A stretch of DNA of 64,000 nt, taken from assembly GCF_000708715.2 (NCBI RefSeq), contig NZ_JENB01000008.1, positions 62,001 to 126,000 of the forward strand, read 5' to 3'. The notes under the pieces are model-generated. The model did no database searches, had not been told where the DNA came from, and saw only the letters and a program-made list of their open reading frames with translations. Each line of letters begins with the position of its first letter. Position 1 is the first letter of the stretch. Shown here piece by piece: positions 8,511 to 17,167 of this stretch. This stretch comes from Pseudomonas putida W15Oct28. GTDB taxonomy: Bacteria > Pseudomonadota > Gammaproteobacteria > Pseudomonadales > Pseudomonadaceae. A program made the translations under genes and the position numbers.

Positions 8511-9763
8511 AGCAGGCCCTCTGCGTGCAGCTTGCTGCCTGCCGGGTTGGGTGCTTCGCGCAGAAAGGTATCGCCGCCACGACGATCGAGGCGGAACAGG
8601 GTGTTGGTCACGTACACCTCGTCGCGCACGCCGACCACTTCCAGCACCTCGCTGACGCAGCGTCGGCCATCGGGCAGGCGGGTCAGCTGGATCACCACAT
8701 CCAGCGCCGCGCAAACCATTTGCCGCATGGTCTTTTCGGCAATCTGCCGGCCGCTCAGGCCGACCAGGGTTTCCAGGCGTAGCAGTGCATCCTGCGCGGT
8801 GTTGGCGTGCACCGTGCTCATCGAGCCATCGTGGCCGGTGTTCATCGCGGTGAGCACGTCGAGCACTTCGCTGCCGCGGATCTCACCCAGAATGATGCGG
8901 TCGGGCCGCATGCGCAGGGCGTTGCGGATCAGTTCGCTGGCTTTGACTTCGCCATGCCCTTCGGCATTCGGCGGGCGGGTTTCCAGGCGCACCACGTGGG
9001 GATGGTGCAAATTCAGTTCGGCGACGTCTTCGATGGTCACCAGGCGTTCGCGGGGCGCGATCATCTGGCTGAGGATGTTCAGCAGGGTGGTCTTGCCGGT
9101 GCCGGTACCGCCACTGACCAGGATGTTGCAACGTTTGCCCACGGCGCGCTCGAAGAAGTCAAAGATGTGCTGGTCGATGGCGCGGGTGGCCAGCAGGTCG
9201 GCACTCTTGAGCATGTCCTGGCGGAACTTGCGGATCGACAGGCACGGGCCGTCCAGTGCCACAGGCGGAATGATCGCATTCACCCGGCTGCCATCGGGCA
9301 TGCGCGCGTCGACCATCGGCGAGGATTCGTCCAGGCGCCGGCCAAGCGGGGCGAGGATGCGCTGCATCACCCGCTCCACATGGTGGGCGTCGATGAAGCG
9401 CAGGTCGGTCTGTTGCAACAGGCCCGCCCGCTCGACGAACACCCGGTGCGGCCCGTTGACCAGGATTTCCGTGACGGTGGGGTCACGCAGCAACACTTCA
9501 AGCGGGCCGAAACCGGTCAGCTCATCCACCAGCTCTTCGGCCAGGCGCTCCATTTCGTAGCGCGACATGGCCAGGCGCAGCCGCGCGACGTAATCGCCCA
9601 CCTGCTCCAGCACGAACTGGGTCAGCGCTGGCCGTGCGCCTTCGAGCAGGTTGCGGCCGCTGTCCTCGATGGCGTCGATGGCAAAGCGGTGCAGTGCACG
9701 CTTTAGCGCGTAGGGGTCGCCGGAGGCGTGTTGCTGGCCTCCAAAGGGTTGGTCATTGCTCAT
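8507..9763 (-). CDS. tadA: TadA/CpaF secretion ATPase
   Basis: A 418-residue GspE-superfamily ATPase of the CpaF/TadA branch. The Walker A motif GGTGTGKTT is at residues 218-226; the Asp box (TIEDVAEL), Walker B (RIILGEIRGSE) and His box (STVHANTAQDALLRLE) follow in order. The N-terminal half carries the family signature GFGPLEVLLRDPTVTEILVNGP. It powers extension of the Flp pilus from the cytoplasmic face of the TadB/TadC platform. The ATG overlaps the tadZ stop (ATGA), and the stop overlaps tadB. Confidence 0.95.
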   Translation of the reverse strand: MSNDQPFGGQQHASGDPYALKRALHRFAIDAIEDSGRNLLEGARPALTQFVLEQVGDYVARLRLAMSRYEMERLAEELVDELTGFGPLEVLLRDPTVTEILVNGPHRVFVERAGLLQQTDLRFIDAHHVERVMQRILAPLGRRLDESSPMVDARMPDGSRVNAIIPPVALDGPCLSIRKFRQDMLKSADLLATRAIDQHIFDFFERAVGKRCNILVSGGTGTGKTTLLNILSQMIAPRERLVTIEDVAELNLHHPHVVRLETRPPNAEGHGEVKASELIRNALRMRPDRIILGEIRGSEVLDVLTAMNTGHDGSMSTVHANTAQDALLRLETLVGLSGRQIAEKTMRQMVCAALDVVIQLTRLPDGRRCVSEVLEVVGVRDEVYVTNTLFRLDRRGGDTFLREAPNPAGSKLHAEGLL

Positions 9764-10950
9764 TTGCTCCCCCAGAGCCGCCGCAGCCAGGTGAAGGCCG
9801 GTGGTGCGAGGTTTTCCGAGCGCCGCGCCAGGCGTTCGCCCAGGCTGCGCAGGGCTTGCGTGAGGTTTTCACGCGGGGCCAGTTCGAACAGGCTCAGGCC
9901 CTGGTTTTTCACGTTCAGGCGCACTTCGGGGCTGTAGGGGATGGCCTTGAGCAAGGGCAGGCCGTAGCGTTTGGCCAGGGTATCGGCGTCGGGTGCAACG
10001 TTGTTCAGATAACGGTCCACCAACAGGCTGGCGTGCTCCAGCTTCATGCCGTGGTCACGCCACAGGTCGAGCACTTCAAGGTTGCGCCGGCAGTCGAGGA
10101 TGTTCTGGTCGGTGTAGACGATCAGTTTGTCGCAATGGCTCACCAAGGTGCGCAGGGCTTCGCTGTCGGCATGCCCGGTCAGGTTCACGACAATGTGCTG
10201 GAAGTGCTGGCGCAGGGCGCTTAACAGCATGTACAGCTCGGCGGCACTGGTTTGTTGCAGCGGGTCGTCGGCCTCGGCGTAGGTCAGCAGGCGCAAGCCT
10301 TTCTTGTCGCGGGTGAATGCGCTGTCGATCAGTGTGGTGTCGAGGCGGCGCAAGTGGCGCAGGGCGTCGCCGAAGAAGAACGAAGCTTCCAGGCCGAGCA
10401 GCGCCAGGCTGTCGCCACGTGGCAGGCCCAGGTCCAGCAACAGGGTTTGCTGGCCGCTCTCCTGCACCACCCGGGCCAGGTGGGTGGTGAGCAATGCCCC
10501 GTCGGCGCTGCTTTGTACGCCGAACAGCACCGTCAGCCCGCCGAGGGCGGGGTTGCTGGCCACCGCCGGCATGCGCTTGCCCAGGCGGCGCACCAGCCCG
10601 GCCACTTCGCTTGCGCGCGAGCCATAGGCGACGAAGTCGCGGGCGCCCGCGCGCATGGCATGCAGCACCAGTTGGTTGTCCATGCCATCGCCGAGGGCGA
10701 CGATCGCCAGCATCGGCTTGGCCTCCAGCACCCCCTCGATCAAGGCGCACTGGCTGACCAGTTGTTCGCGGTCCAGGCCGATGAACATCAGGGTGCTGAA
10801 CGTGGCGTTGACCAGCGCCAGCAGCTCGTCGAGGCTGCCCGCGCTGGCACCGATCACCTGGCCTTGCGGCGCCAGTGCGCCCTGCAGCCAGTGCAGGTCC
10901 TCTTCGTTGCGGGTGATGGCGAGGAAGGTGGGGTTCAGGCTCTCGTTCAT
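9760..10950 (-). CDS. tadZ: TadZ/CpaE, ParA-like pilus localisation protein with degenerate Walker A
   Basis: A 396-residue CpaE/TadZ protein: an N-terminal atypical receiver domain (about 1-130) and a C-terminal ParA/MinD-like domain. TadZ localises the Tad machine at the cell pole. The nucleotide-binding loop is degraded: where ParA proteins have KGGVGKT and most CpaE have GGVGTS, this one reads FGVQSSADGALLTT, with no Lys and few Gly. The later switch segment (LLLDLGLPRGDSLALLG) is kept. It may be a nucleotide-independent scaffold or rely on an unusual P-loop. Its ATG overlaps the rcpA stop. Confidence 0.88.
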   Translation of the reverse strand: MNESLNPTFLAITRNEEDLHWLQGALAPQGQVIGASAGSLDELLALVNATFSTLMFIGLDREQLVSQCALIEGVLEAKPMLAIVALGDGMDNQLVLHAMRAGARDFVAYGSRASEVAGLVRRLGKRMPAVASNPALGGLTVLFGVQSSADGALLTTHLARVVQESGQQTLLLDLGLPRGDSLALLGLEASFFFGDALRHLRRLDTTLIDSAFTRDKKGLRLLTYAEADDPLQQTSAAELYMLLSALRQHFQHIVVNLTGHADSEALRTLVSHCDKLIVYTDQNILDCRRNLEVLDLWRDHGMKLEHASLLVDRYLNNVAPDADTLAKRYGLPLLKAIPYSPEVRLNVKNQGLSLFELAPRENLTQALRSLGERLARRSENLAPPAFTWLRRLWGSK

Positions 10951-12185
10951 TGGGATAACCCGCCCTGGCCATCGAAGTTGCCGTTCTCCAGGAAAAACAG
11001 GCGCCCCCAGCTAGGGTCGTAGGTGCGCAGGTTCTCGCCCGGCAGTTGCGGCAGCCGTGCATTGGCGGCCAGCGGCTGGACCAGGTGCGGGGTGACGATC
11101 ATCAACAGTTCGGTTTCTTCGCGGCGCATGGCCGAGTTGCGGAAGAACGCGCCCAGTACCGGCAGGCTACCCAGGCCGGGCAGGCGGTCTACCGCGGAAC
11201 GGGTGTTGTTGCTGACCAGGCCGCTGATGATGAAGCTCTCGCCATCGGCCAGGGCAATGCTGGTGTCGGTGCGCCTTACCGTCAAACCCGGCACCTGCGT
11301 GCCGGCGATGGTCACCACGTTGGTGTAGTCCAGCTCGCTGACCTCCGGCGCCACCTTGAGGGTGATCCTGCCCTGGCTGATGACGGTGGGTGTCAGCGCC
11401 AGGCGGACGCCAAACTCCTTGTATTCGATCGACACGTTGTCGCTGCCCGCGCTGGGTACCGGGATCGGAATTTCACCGCCAGCCAGAAAGCTTGCTGTCT
11501 GGCCACTGAGCACGGTCAGGCTCGGGCGAGCCAGGGTGTAGGCGAAGCCGCTGTTTTCCAGGGCGTTGATCATGGCCAGGAAGCGGCTGCTGCCGCCGCC
11601 CCAGACGATATTGAAGACGTTGTCGCTGAGGGGGATCGACGGGGTCACGTTCGGGACTGAGCCGGGGCTGACGGACGTGCCGGGCACGGTCCCCGGCGAG
11701 CCGATCAGGCTGTTGTTCGAGCCCTTGAAGAACAACCGTGCGCCGGCCTCCTTGAATTTGGTGCGGCGTACTTCCACAAAACGGATGTCGGCCTGCACCT
11801 GGCTGATCAGTTGCGCATCCTGCGACGGCAAAAAGCTGTCTTCGGCCATGTCGGCACTGGCCCGGCCTTTGACGAACACCATGGCCCTGTGTGGTGACGG
11901 GGCGCATGCTGTCCACAACATCAGGGTGGTATTGCCTTGGCCCACTGCGGTAATCACCACGCCGCGCTCGCCGCTGGCCTGCACATCGGCCACCTTCGGC
12001 TCGCCCACGGCAACCCGGCTGATCGCCAGTGGCAGGCGCAGCTCCTGCTGCAGGCCCTGGTCTATCTCGATGACCGAGGGCAGCTGGTTGATCGCTTCGC
12101 AGCCTTTGCCCGCCGCCTGCGCCTGGGGCAACAGCGCGGCCAGCAGCCCGGTACAACATGCTTGTCTCAAAAAGGAACTACGCAT
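10947..12185 (-). CDS. rcpA: RcpA/CpaC outer-membrane secretin of the Tad pilus
   Basis: A 412-residue secretin. Signal peptide of about 24 residues (ends PQAQA), then the pilus secretin N-terminal domain (VIEIDQGLQQELRLPLAISRV..VGEPKVADV), then the GspD/PilQ-type beta domain with the C-terminal signature GLVSNNTRSAVDRLPGLGSLP and RREETELLMIVTPHLV. It forms the outer-membrane channel for the Flp fibre. It is shorter than type II secretins because Tad secretins lack several N-domains. It lies 18 nt downstream of rcpC, and its stop overlaps the tadZ start. Confidence 0.92.
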   Translation of the reverse strand: MRSSFLRQACCTGLLAALLPQAQAAGKGCEAINQLPSVIEIDQGLQQELRLPLAISRVAVGEPKVADVQASGERGVVITAVGQGNTTLMLWTACAPSPHRAMVFVKGRASADMAEDSFLPSQDAQLISQVQADIRFVEVRRTKFKEAGARLFFKGSNNSLIGSPGTVPGTSVSPGSVPNVTPSIPLSDNVFNIVWGGGSSRFLAMINALENSGFAYTLARPSLTVLSGQTASFLAGGEIPIPVPSAGSDNVSIEYKEFGVRLALTPTVISQGRITLKVAPEVSELDYTNVVTIAGTQVPGLTVRRTDTSIALADGESFIISGLVSNNTRSAVDRLPGLGSLPVLGAFFRNSAMRREETELLMIVTPHLVQPLAANARLPQLPGENLRTYDPSWGRLFFLENGNFDGQGGLSQ

Positions 12186-12203
12186 CGCTGCATCCTTGCC
12201 GGC

Positions 12204-13154
12204 TCAGGGGGTTTTATTCGTATCGTCAGCCTGTGCGCCACGGATGATGTGCATGGCGGGTGTGGGTTTACTGGTCGCCAGGCTGGCAGCGTTGGCCACC
12301 GGTGACTGGGACAGCTGACTGAAGCGGTAGAGTTCGCGGTTGGCGGCTTCTACCTGCGGTTTGGCATCGGCTTCGTTCCAGTACCGGGCCAGGCGTTGTT
12401 CATCGGCACTGCGCACGGCCAGGCGCAACGTGCCGGCCTGGGCAGCCAGCATCAAGCGGCTGGCCAAGGCCTCGGGCACTGCCAGCGCCACGGTGCGGGT
12501 GCCGTTGCCGCTCATGCTGGCCTGTTCGCGCCGGGCCTTTTGCTCTTCGGCGGTCTGCGCCGGGCGGCCATCATTGGCCAGGCCCGTCTGCTCGCCGACG
12601 CTGAGCACGCGCAAGGCCGGCAGCACCACCTGGGCGGAGGATTGCGGGTTGTTGGGTTCTTCACGCAGGAACAGTAAAACGTCCACGTAGTCGCCCGGGC
12701 GCACTTGGCCGGCGGCGCCGACCACTTCGTCCACACCGACTGCCACGGCGCGCTCGTTGGAGCGGATCATCCGCGCCAGCGGCCCGCCAGCCTGGAAGCT
12801 GGACTCATCCAGCCAGCTGCCCGCGGCAAGTGGCCTGGCGCTGGTGCGCCCGATCACCTGGGCGGTTTGCTGGTAGGCCCCGGTGGGGGCAACCTGCAGG
12901 CGCTCGATCAGCACATCGTCTTCAGTGACCGGCGTATTGGCGGGCAGTGCCTTGCGCAGGACGACGACGGCTGTACGCAGTGGCTCCGGTGGGGCGGCGG
13001 GTGGTGGGGCGACGGCTGCAAGCGGTTGTTCGGCCGTTGGGGTAACCGGTACCGGTGGAGCGGCAGGGCGGCTGAGCACAATGCCCCAGTAGCCTGCCAG
13101 CAATGCTGCCAGCAGGAAGAATGCCGCCAGTATCAGGGTTAAGCGACTGCTCAT
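12204..13154 (-). CDS. rcpC: RcpC/CpaB pilus assembly protein
   Basis: A 316-residue CpaB/RcpC protein: one N-terminal transmembrane helix (about residues 5-24), a Pro/Ala-rich periplasmic linker (about 28-60), a SAF-like beta-clip domain (TAVVVLRKALPANTPVTEDDV...) and a second conserved domain around AVAVGVDEVVGAAGQVRPGDYVDVLL. RcpC works with the RcpA secretin in the periplasm. The ATG at 13154 has GGGAGG seven nt upstream; an upstream in-frame ATG at 13187 lacks a ribosome site. First gene of the minus-strand tad operon. Confidence 0.9.
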   Translation of the reverse strand: MSSRLTLILAAFFLLAALLAGYWGIVLSRPAAPPVPVTPTAEQPLAAVAPPPAAPPEPLRTAVVVLRKALPANTPVTEDDVLIERLQVAPTGAYQQTAQVIGRTSARPLAAGSWLDESSFQAGGPLARMIRSNERAVAVGVDEVVGAAGQVRPGDYVDVLLFLREEPNNPQSSAQVVLPALRVLSVGEQTGLANDGRPAQTAEEQKARREQASMSGNGTRTVALAVPEALASRLMLAAQAGTLRLAVRSADEQRLARYWNEADAKPQVEAANRELYRFSQLSQSPVANAASLATSKPTPAMHIIRGAQADDTNKTP

Positions 13155-13446
13155 CTCGGCCTCCCTGCACGCGTCGACTGATGGCAAAAAGTCACTATTT
13201 CGCTATAGGACGGTAGCCCAGCCATCGCCATTCGCCATGAGCTGGAGCGGTTTTTTTCGGGATTGTGATTAAGTCGAGGCAATACAGAGGGTTAGCAACT
13301 TTACGGGTGTTATTACTCTTGAATTAATCCTTTGTGATTAATCCTTTAATACATTTGCAGTCCGCCCCAGCTTGACGATGCTGATGGCAAATAGGTGTCA
13401 CTTTGATACCGCCATCGCCGGCATTCATGCCGCAAGGAGCTGAGCC
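13155..13446. promoter_or_regulatory. Divergent rcpC/flp control region with direct repeats
   Basis: A 292-nt AT-richer gap between the divergent rcpC and flp genes, so it must hold both promoters. It contains an 11-nt direct repeat, ATTAATCCTTT, at 13323-13333 and 13337-13347 (14-nt spacing, more than one helical turn), about 100 nt before flp. A T-run lies at about 13251-13257. No confident -10/-35 or sigma-54 box could be assigned. The repeats are candidate binding sites for a tad regulator. Confidence 0.45.
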
Positions 13447-13617
13447 ATGAAACTGTTCATTCTGCACTGCATGAACTTCCTGCATCGCAAGGACGGAGCA
13501 TCCGGTATCGAATATGCGGTCATCGCGACGATGGTTGCGGTAGTGCTGGCCGCTTTCGTCGGGGACATCTCCACGGCCGTCAACACCACCTTCACCACGA
13601 TCAAAAATGCCCTTTGA
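13447..13617 (+). CDS. flp: Flp-type major pilin (56 residues)
   Basis: A complete 56-codon gene from ATG 13447 to TGA 13617, preceded by AAGGAGC. The product has a short basic leader (MKLFILHCMNFLHRKDG), the Flp processing site G^ASGIEYAVIA (cleavage after G17, Glu at +5 followed by Tyr), a 20-residue hydrophobic helix (VIATMVAVVLAAFVG) and a short polar tail typical of Flp/Fap pilins. It is the structural subunit of the Tad pilus, matured by FppA and assembled by the TadABC/RcpA machine encoded divergently. The response regulator gene follows after 22 nt and is likely co-transcribed. Confidence 0.93.
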   Translation: MKLFILHCMNFLHRKDGASGIEYAVIATMVAVVLAAFVGDISTAVNTTFTTIKNAL

Positions 13618-13639
13618 CCGGTGAACAGGAGCCAAAGCC

Positions 13640-14047
13640 ATGCAGAACGCTTCCTCGCGCCAGCAGATCCTTTTGGTGGATGACGAGCAGGACGTTCTGC
13701 TGGAGCTGGCCGAACTTCTCGAGAACGAAGGCTTCGCCTGCCTGACCGCGACATCGGTACAGGCTGCCTTGCAACAGCTTACCCGTCACCCGGACGTTGC
13801 CCTGGTGATCACGGACCTGCGTATGCCGGAGGAAAGCGGCATCGGTTTGATCAGGCGCCTGCGCGAGCATACGGCGCGCCTGCACCTGCCGGTGATTGTC
13901 ATGTCCGGGCAGGCTGACCTGGATGATGTGAGCGAACTGCTGCGCCTGCAGGTGGTGGATTTTTTCCGCAAGCCGCTTTATCACAAGCGTTTGCTGACAA
14001 CCCTGGAGAACCTGTTCCCCGTGCCCAGGCTCAGGGCAGTGAACTGA
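13640..14047 (+). CDS. Single-domain response regulator downstream of flp
   Basis: A 135-residue CheY-like receiver with no output domain. All phospho-transfer residues are present: acidic pair D14-D15 (LLVDDEQD), phosphoacceptor D59 (VITDLRMPE), the conserved S/T (VIVMSGQ) and the switch Lys (FFRKPL). It starts 22 nt after flp. The PAS-rich sensor kinase coupled to tadE is the only histidine kinase in the window and is a plausible partner. Without a DNA-binding domain it must act by protein contact or phosphotransfer, unlike PprB of P. aeruginosa, which has an HTH output domain. Confidence 0.88.
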   Translation: MQNASSRQQILLVDDEQDVLLELAELLENEGFACLTATSVQAALQQLTRHPDVALVITDLRMPEESGIGLIRRLREHTARLHLPVIVMSGQADLDDVSELLRLQVVDFFRKPLYHKRLLTTLENLFPVPRLRAVN

Positions 14048-14081
14048 GGGAGGCCCTGAATGGCCTTTAATGGTCTTTAAT

Positions 14082-14112
14082 AAAAGCGCCCGGCACTTGG
14101 CCGGGCGTTTTC
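14082..14112. terminator. Bidirectional intrinsic terminator
   Basis: An 8-bp GC stem (CGCCCGGC at 14087-14094 with GCCGGGCG at 14100-14107, 5-nt loop), flanked by AAAA on the left and TTTT on the right. It lies between the converging response regulator and HPF-like genes, so it can serve both strands. Confidence 0.9.
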
Positions 14113-14122
14113 ATTGCTGGGG

Positions 14123-14470
14123 TCAGGCTTCCGGGTCGCTCAGTTCAAGGGCGCCGCGCTTGCTGCGCAGCTTGCCGTAGAAGTGTTCCAGCGCGTGGTT
14201 TAGCTTGGTGGCGGCACCGTCGACTGCCTGGTCTACCGAAGTGGCAGTGTGGGTCACGGAAATCGGTTGGTGGCCTTTGGGGCGAGCCTCCATCTGGCAG
14301 CGTTTGTCATGCGGTCCGGGCTTGGCGCCGTTCTCGTCGCGCAGGTGAACCTCGATGCGGGTGAGGTCTTCTTCGTAACGTTCCAGGGAGCTCTGCAGGG
14401 TACTGCGGACCCACTGATCGAGACGGGCGTTGCTTTCGAAATGGTTGCTGCTGTTGACCTGGATTTGCAT
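14123..14470 (-). CDS. HPF/RaiA-family ribosome-associated protein
   Basis: A 115-residue protein of the ribosome hibernation / RaiA (S30AE) family: MQIQVNSSNHFESNARLDQWVRSTLQSSLERYEEDLTRIEVHLRDENG, with the beta-alpha-beta-beta-beta-alpha pattern and the C-terminal helix (AVDGAATKLNHALEHFYGKL). Conserved basic residues of the second strand region (KRCQMEARPKG) are kept. Members bind the 30S subunit and block or dimerise ribosomes; this divergent short form may do so under stress. ATG 14470 has AAGGA seven nt upstream. It is unrelated to the tad genes and lies behind the shared terminator. Confidence 0.8.
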   Translation of the reverse strand: MQIQVNSSNHFESNARLDQWVRSTLQSSLERYEEDLTRIEVHLRDENGAKPGPHDKRCQMEARPKGHQPISVTHTATSVDQAVDGAATKLNHALEHFYGKLRSKRGALELSDPEA

Positions 14471-14628
14471 GATCAATCCTTATTCAGCTTGCTCGCATGG
14501 AGACGCGCCTAGGCCCTTGAGACCCTTGGAATTTCTGCGCCTCTTGACTCTAAGGTCAGGCAACCGCGGACCGAATTCAAGCCCTTTCTGAAAATAAATT
14601 TCTTGTTGCAAATGGGGCTGCTGTGCAG

Positions 14629-14735
14629 CCCTTCGCGGGCACGCCCGCTCCCACAGGGTTTTCACAGGCTTTGAGCCGGTGCGGTTCCTGTGGGAGCGGG
14701 CATGTCGGGCGCCGAACCGCCGCGAAGGGTCGCAA
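14629..14735. repeat. REP pair (P. putida type)
   Basis: Two inverted copies of the P. putida REP motif (CGCGGGCACGCCCGCTCCCACAGG-like at 14634-14657, and its inverse beginning CTGTGGGAGCGGGC at 14689) around a 30-nt spacer. The right copy is degenerate beyond 14703. It lies downstream of fecA. Confidence 0.8.
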
Positions 14736-14754
14736 AGCGGCCCCTTACGATTGG

Positions 14755-17079
14755 TCAGAACTCCACCGAGGTCTGCACATACAAGGTTCGCGGCTCACCC
14801 ACGTACTTGCCCTTGTTGTTGTCATCGTAGGACCGCGTGTAGTACTCGCGGTTGAACAGGTTCTTCACGCCCACCGCCACCTTCAGGTTCGACAGCTGCG
14901 CGCCAAAATCGTACCCGGCGCGGGTGCTGACCAGCATGTAACCCGGAATGCGCCCGGTGCTGCCGTCGGCGCTTTCGGTGCCGGTGTTGGCGTTGTCGGC
15001 GTACTGGCTGCTCTGGAAGCTGCCGTCCAGGTTCAGCTGCCAGGGGCCATCGGTGTAGCCCACGCCCAGGTTGCCCTTGTGCCGCGACGAGAACGGCACC
15101 TGGTTACCTTTGTTCGGCCCGTCCTCGCGGATGGTGGCGTCAACGAATGCGTAGCTGGCGTGCACATCGAAGCCGGCCAGGGCCGGGCTCAGGCCGTCCA
15201 GTGCATAGCGGACGCTGGTCTCGATACCCTGGTGACGGGTTTCGCCGCGGGCGATTACCGAGTCGTTGGTCTGGTTGCTTTCGTACTGGTTGTCGAAGTT
15301 GATCAGGAACGCGCCGATCTCGGCTTGCAGGTCACCGTTGTCGTAGCGGGTGCCGACTTCCCAGGTGCGTGCCTTCTCCGGTTTTACCTCGCCGCTGCTG
15401 ACGCGGTTGGGCATCTGGCTGTACTGCACGCTGCCGAACGAGCCTTCGGTGTTGGCGTACAGGTTCCAGCTGTCGGTCAGGTGGTACATCACGTTGAGCG
15501 CCGGCAGCGCGGTGTTGTAGCTGCCCTGGTAGCGCTGGCCGTTGAGCTTGTTGCTCTGCTCGGAGTCGATCATCTCGTAGCGCACGCCCGGGGTGATGGT
15601 CCAGCGGCCGATGTCGATGCGGTCATCCAGGTAGATGGCGTGGGCTTCGGTGCTGCCACGGGTGTCGCGGTCGTTGCGGCTGGCAGTGGTCGGCAGGTTG
15701 CCGTTCACCGGCTCGCGGAAGCGCAGTTCGTGGCCGGCTTCGTTGACGTAGCGATAGCCGATGCCCAGCTCGTGCCAGCTATCGCCCAACGCCAGGCCCT
15801 GCGAGAAGCGGGTTTCGATGCCGCGCACCCAGTACTCGCGTGGCGACAGCGAAACGAAGCTGCCTTGGTCCAGGTAGCCGCTGCGCAGGGTCTTGGTGAA
15901 GAAGCTGTTGACGCTGAACTGGCGGTCGTCCTGCTTGTAGTCGTAGCCGAAGTTGAACAGCGTGCGGCGGCCCCAGAACTTGTCTTTCAGGCGCGTCGAC
16001 TGGTACGGGTCGGCAGCGAAGTCGGCGGTGCTCAGGCCACCTGGCATGTCGGCCTCGCCCTCGTAGTACTGGGCCATGGCATGCAGGCTGTTGGCTTCGT
16101 CCAGTTGCAGCTTGCCCTTGAGGATCAGGTCGTCGATCTGCGTGTCGCTGTGTTCGCGCCAGTCGCCACCACGGGTGCCGGAGTACAGCAGGGCGCCGCC
16201 CAGGCCGTTGTCATTGGTGCCGCCGACCAGCAGGTTGGCGCTGTTCTTGAAGCCATCGTGGCTGGAGGAGGGGCTGATCTGGTTTTGCATGGCGGCCTTG
16301 AAGGTGGCCTGCTCGGGGATCGCCCGGGTGACGAAGTTGACGATGCCGCCGACGTTCTGCGGGCCGTAACGCACCGCGCCGCCACCGCGCACCACATCCA
16401 CGGCGTCCATGTTGCCCATGCTCAGCGGGGCCAGCGACAGCTGCGGCTGGCCATACGGGGCGAACGGCACCGGGATGCCATCCATCAGCACGGTCGAACG
16501 CGACGCCAGGCGCGGGTTGAGGCCGCGAATGCCGAAGTTGAGCGCCAGGTCGTGGCTGCCGGTGCCGTTGTTGTCGGGGGCATTCACCCCGGGGATGCGG
16601 TTGAGCACTTCGCGGGCGGTGGTCGCGCCGCTGCGCTCGAACGCTTCGCGGCGTACCACGTCGCGGGCGCCGGGGTGCTCGAACACATTGTCCTGCTGCG
16701 CTTCTGCCAGCCAGTCGCCGACCACGGTGGAAGCGCCGAGCTCGACCGGGGCGCCAGCAGCGGGGCTACCGATTGGTTGCAGGCTGAAGGCATTGTCGGT
16801 TTCCTGCCGCACCTGCAGGCCGCTGCCGCGCAGCAGCGCGTCGAGGCCTTGGCGCACATCGAACTGGCCGTCCAGCCCCTGGGTGCTGATGCCTTGGGTC
16901 AGTTGCGAGCCGAACGAGATCAGCGCACCGCTTTCGCGGCCAAACTGGTTGAGTGCGTCTTCAAGCGAGCCGGCAGCGATGTGGTAGCTGCGGGTTTCGG
17001 CATGGGCGGCGGGCATGGCCAGGCCGAGCGTGGTGGTGAGCAGCAGGGCGTGGAGGAGGGGGCTGGGGCGCAACGGCAT
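14755..17079 (-). CDS. fecA: Ferric citrate outer-membrane receptor and transducer
   Basis: A 774-residue TonB-dependent transducer. Signal peptide about 1-27; STN signalling domain about 30-105 (SYHIAAGSLEDALNQFGRESG); a TonB-box-like region; plug domain (GATTAREVLNRIPGVNAPDNNGTGSHDLALNFGIRGLNPRLASRS in outline); then a 22-strand barrel ending in TLYVQTSVEF with terminal Phe. The plug matches E. coli FecA almost residue for residue, as recalled, including RSTVLMDGIPVPFAPYGQ and GGGAVRYGPQ. It imports Fe(III)-dicitrate with TonB and signals to FecR through the STN domain. It lies downstream of fecI-fecR, separated from fecR by a REP pair. No fecBCDE permease genes are in the window. Confidence 0.93.
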   Translation of the reverse strand: MPLRPSPLLHALLLTTTLGLAMPAAHAETRSYHIAAGSLEDALNQFGRESGALISFGSQLTQGISTQGLDGQFDVRQGLDALLRGSGLQVRQETDNAFSLQPIGSPAAGAPVELGASTVVGDWLAEAQQDNVFEHPGARDVVRREAFERSGATTAREVLNRIPGVNAPDNNGTGSHDLALNFGIRGLNPRLASRSTVLMDGIPVPFAPYGQPQLSLAPLSMGNMDAVDVVRGGGAVRYGPQNVGGIVNFVTRAIPEQATFKAAMQNQISPSSSHDGFKNSANLLVGGTNDNGLGGALLYSGTRGGDWREHSDTQIDDLILKGKLQLDEANSLHAMAQYYEGEADMPGGLSTADFAADPYQSTRLKDKFWGRRTLFNFGYDYKQDDRQFSVNSFFTKTLRSGYLDQGSFVSLSPREYWVRGIETRFSQGLALGDSWHELGIGYRYVNEAGHELRFREPVNGNLPTTASRNDRDTRGSTEAHAIYLDDRIDIGRWTITPGVRYEMIDSEQSNKLNGQRYQGSYNTALPALNVMYHLTDSWNLYANTEGSFGSVQYSQMPNRVSSGEVKPEKARTWEVGTRYDNGDLQAEIGAFLINFDNQYESNQTNDSVIARGETRHQGIETSVRYALDGLSPALAGFDVHASYAFVDATIREDGPNKGNQVPFSSRHKGNLGVGYTDGPWQLNLDGSFQSSQYADNANTGTESADGSTGRIPGYMLVSTRAGYDFGAQLSNLKVAVGVKNLFNREYYTRSYDDNNKGKYVGEPRTLYVQTSVEF

Positions 17080-17167
17080 GGGTCGGGTCCTGAGAAAGGG
17101 GTTCTGCCATGTCTGTCACGCGAGGTTGGGAAAATGGCTCACTGGATTGAAAATAATTTGCCTGTAC

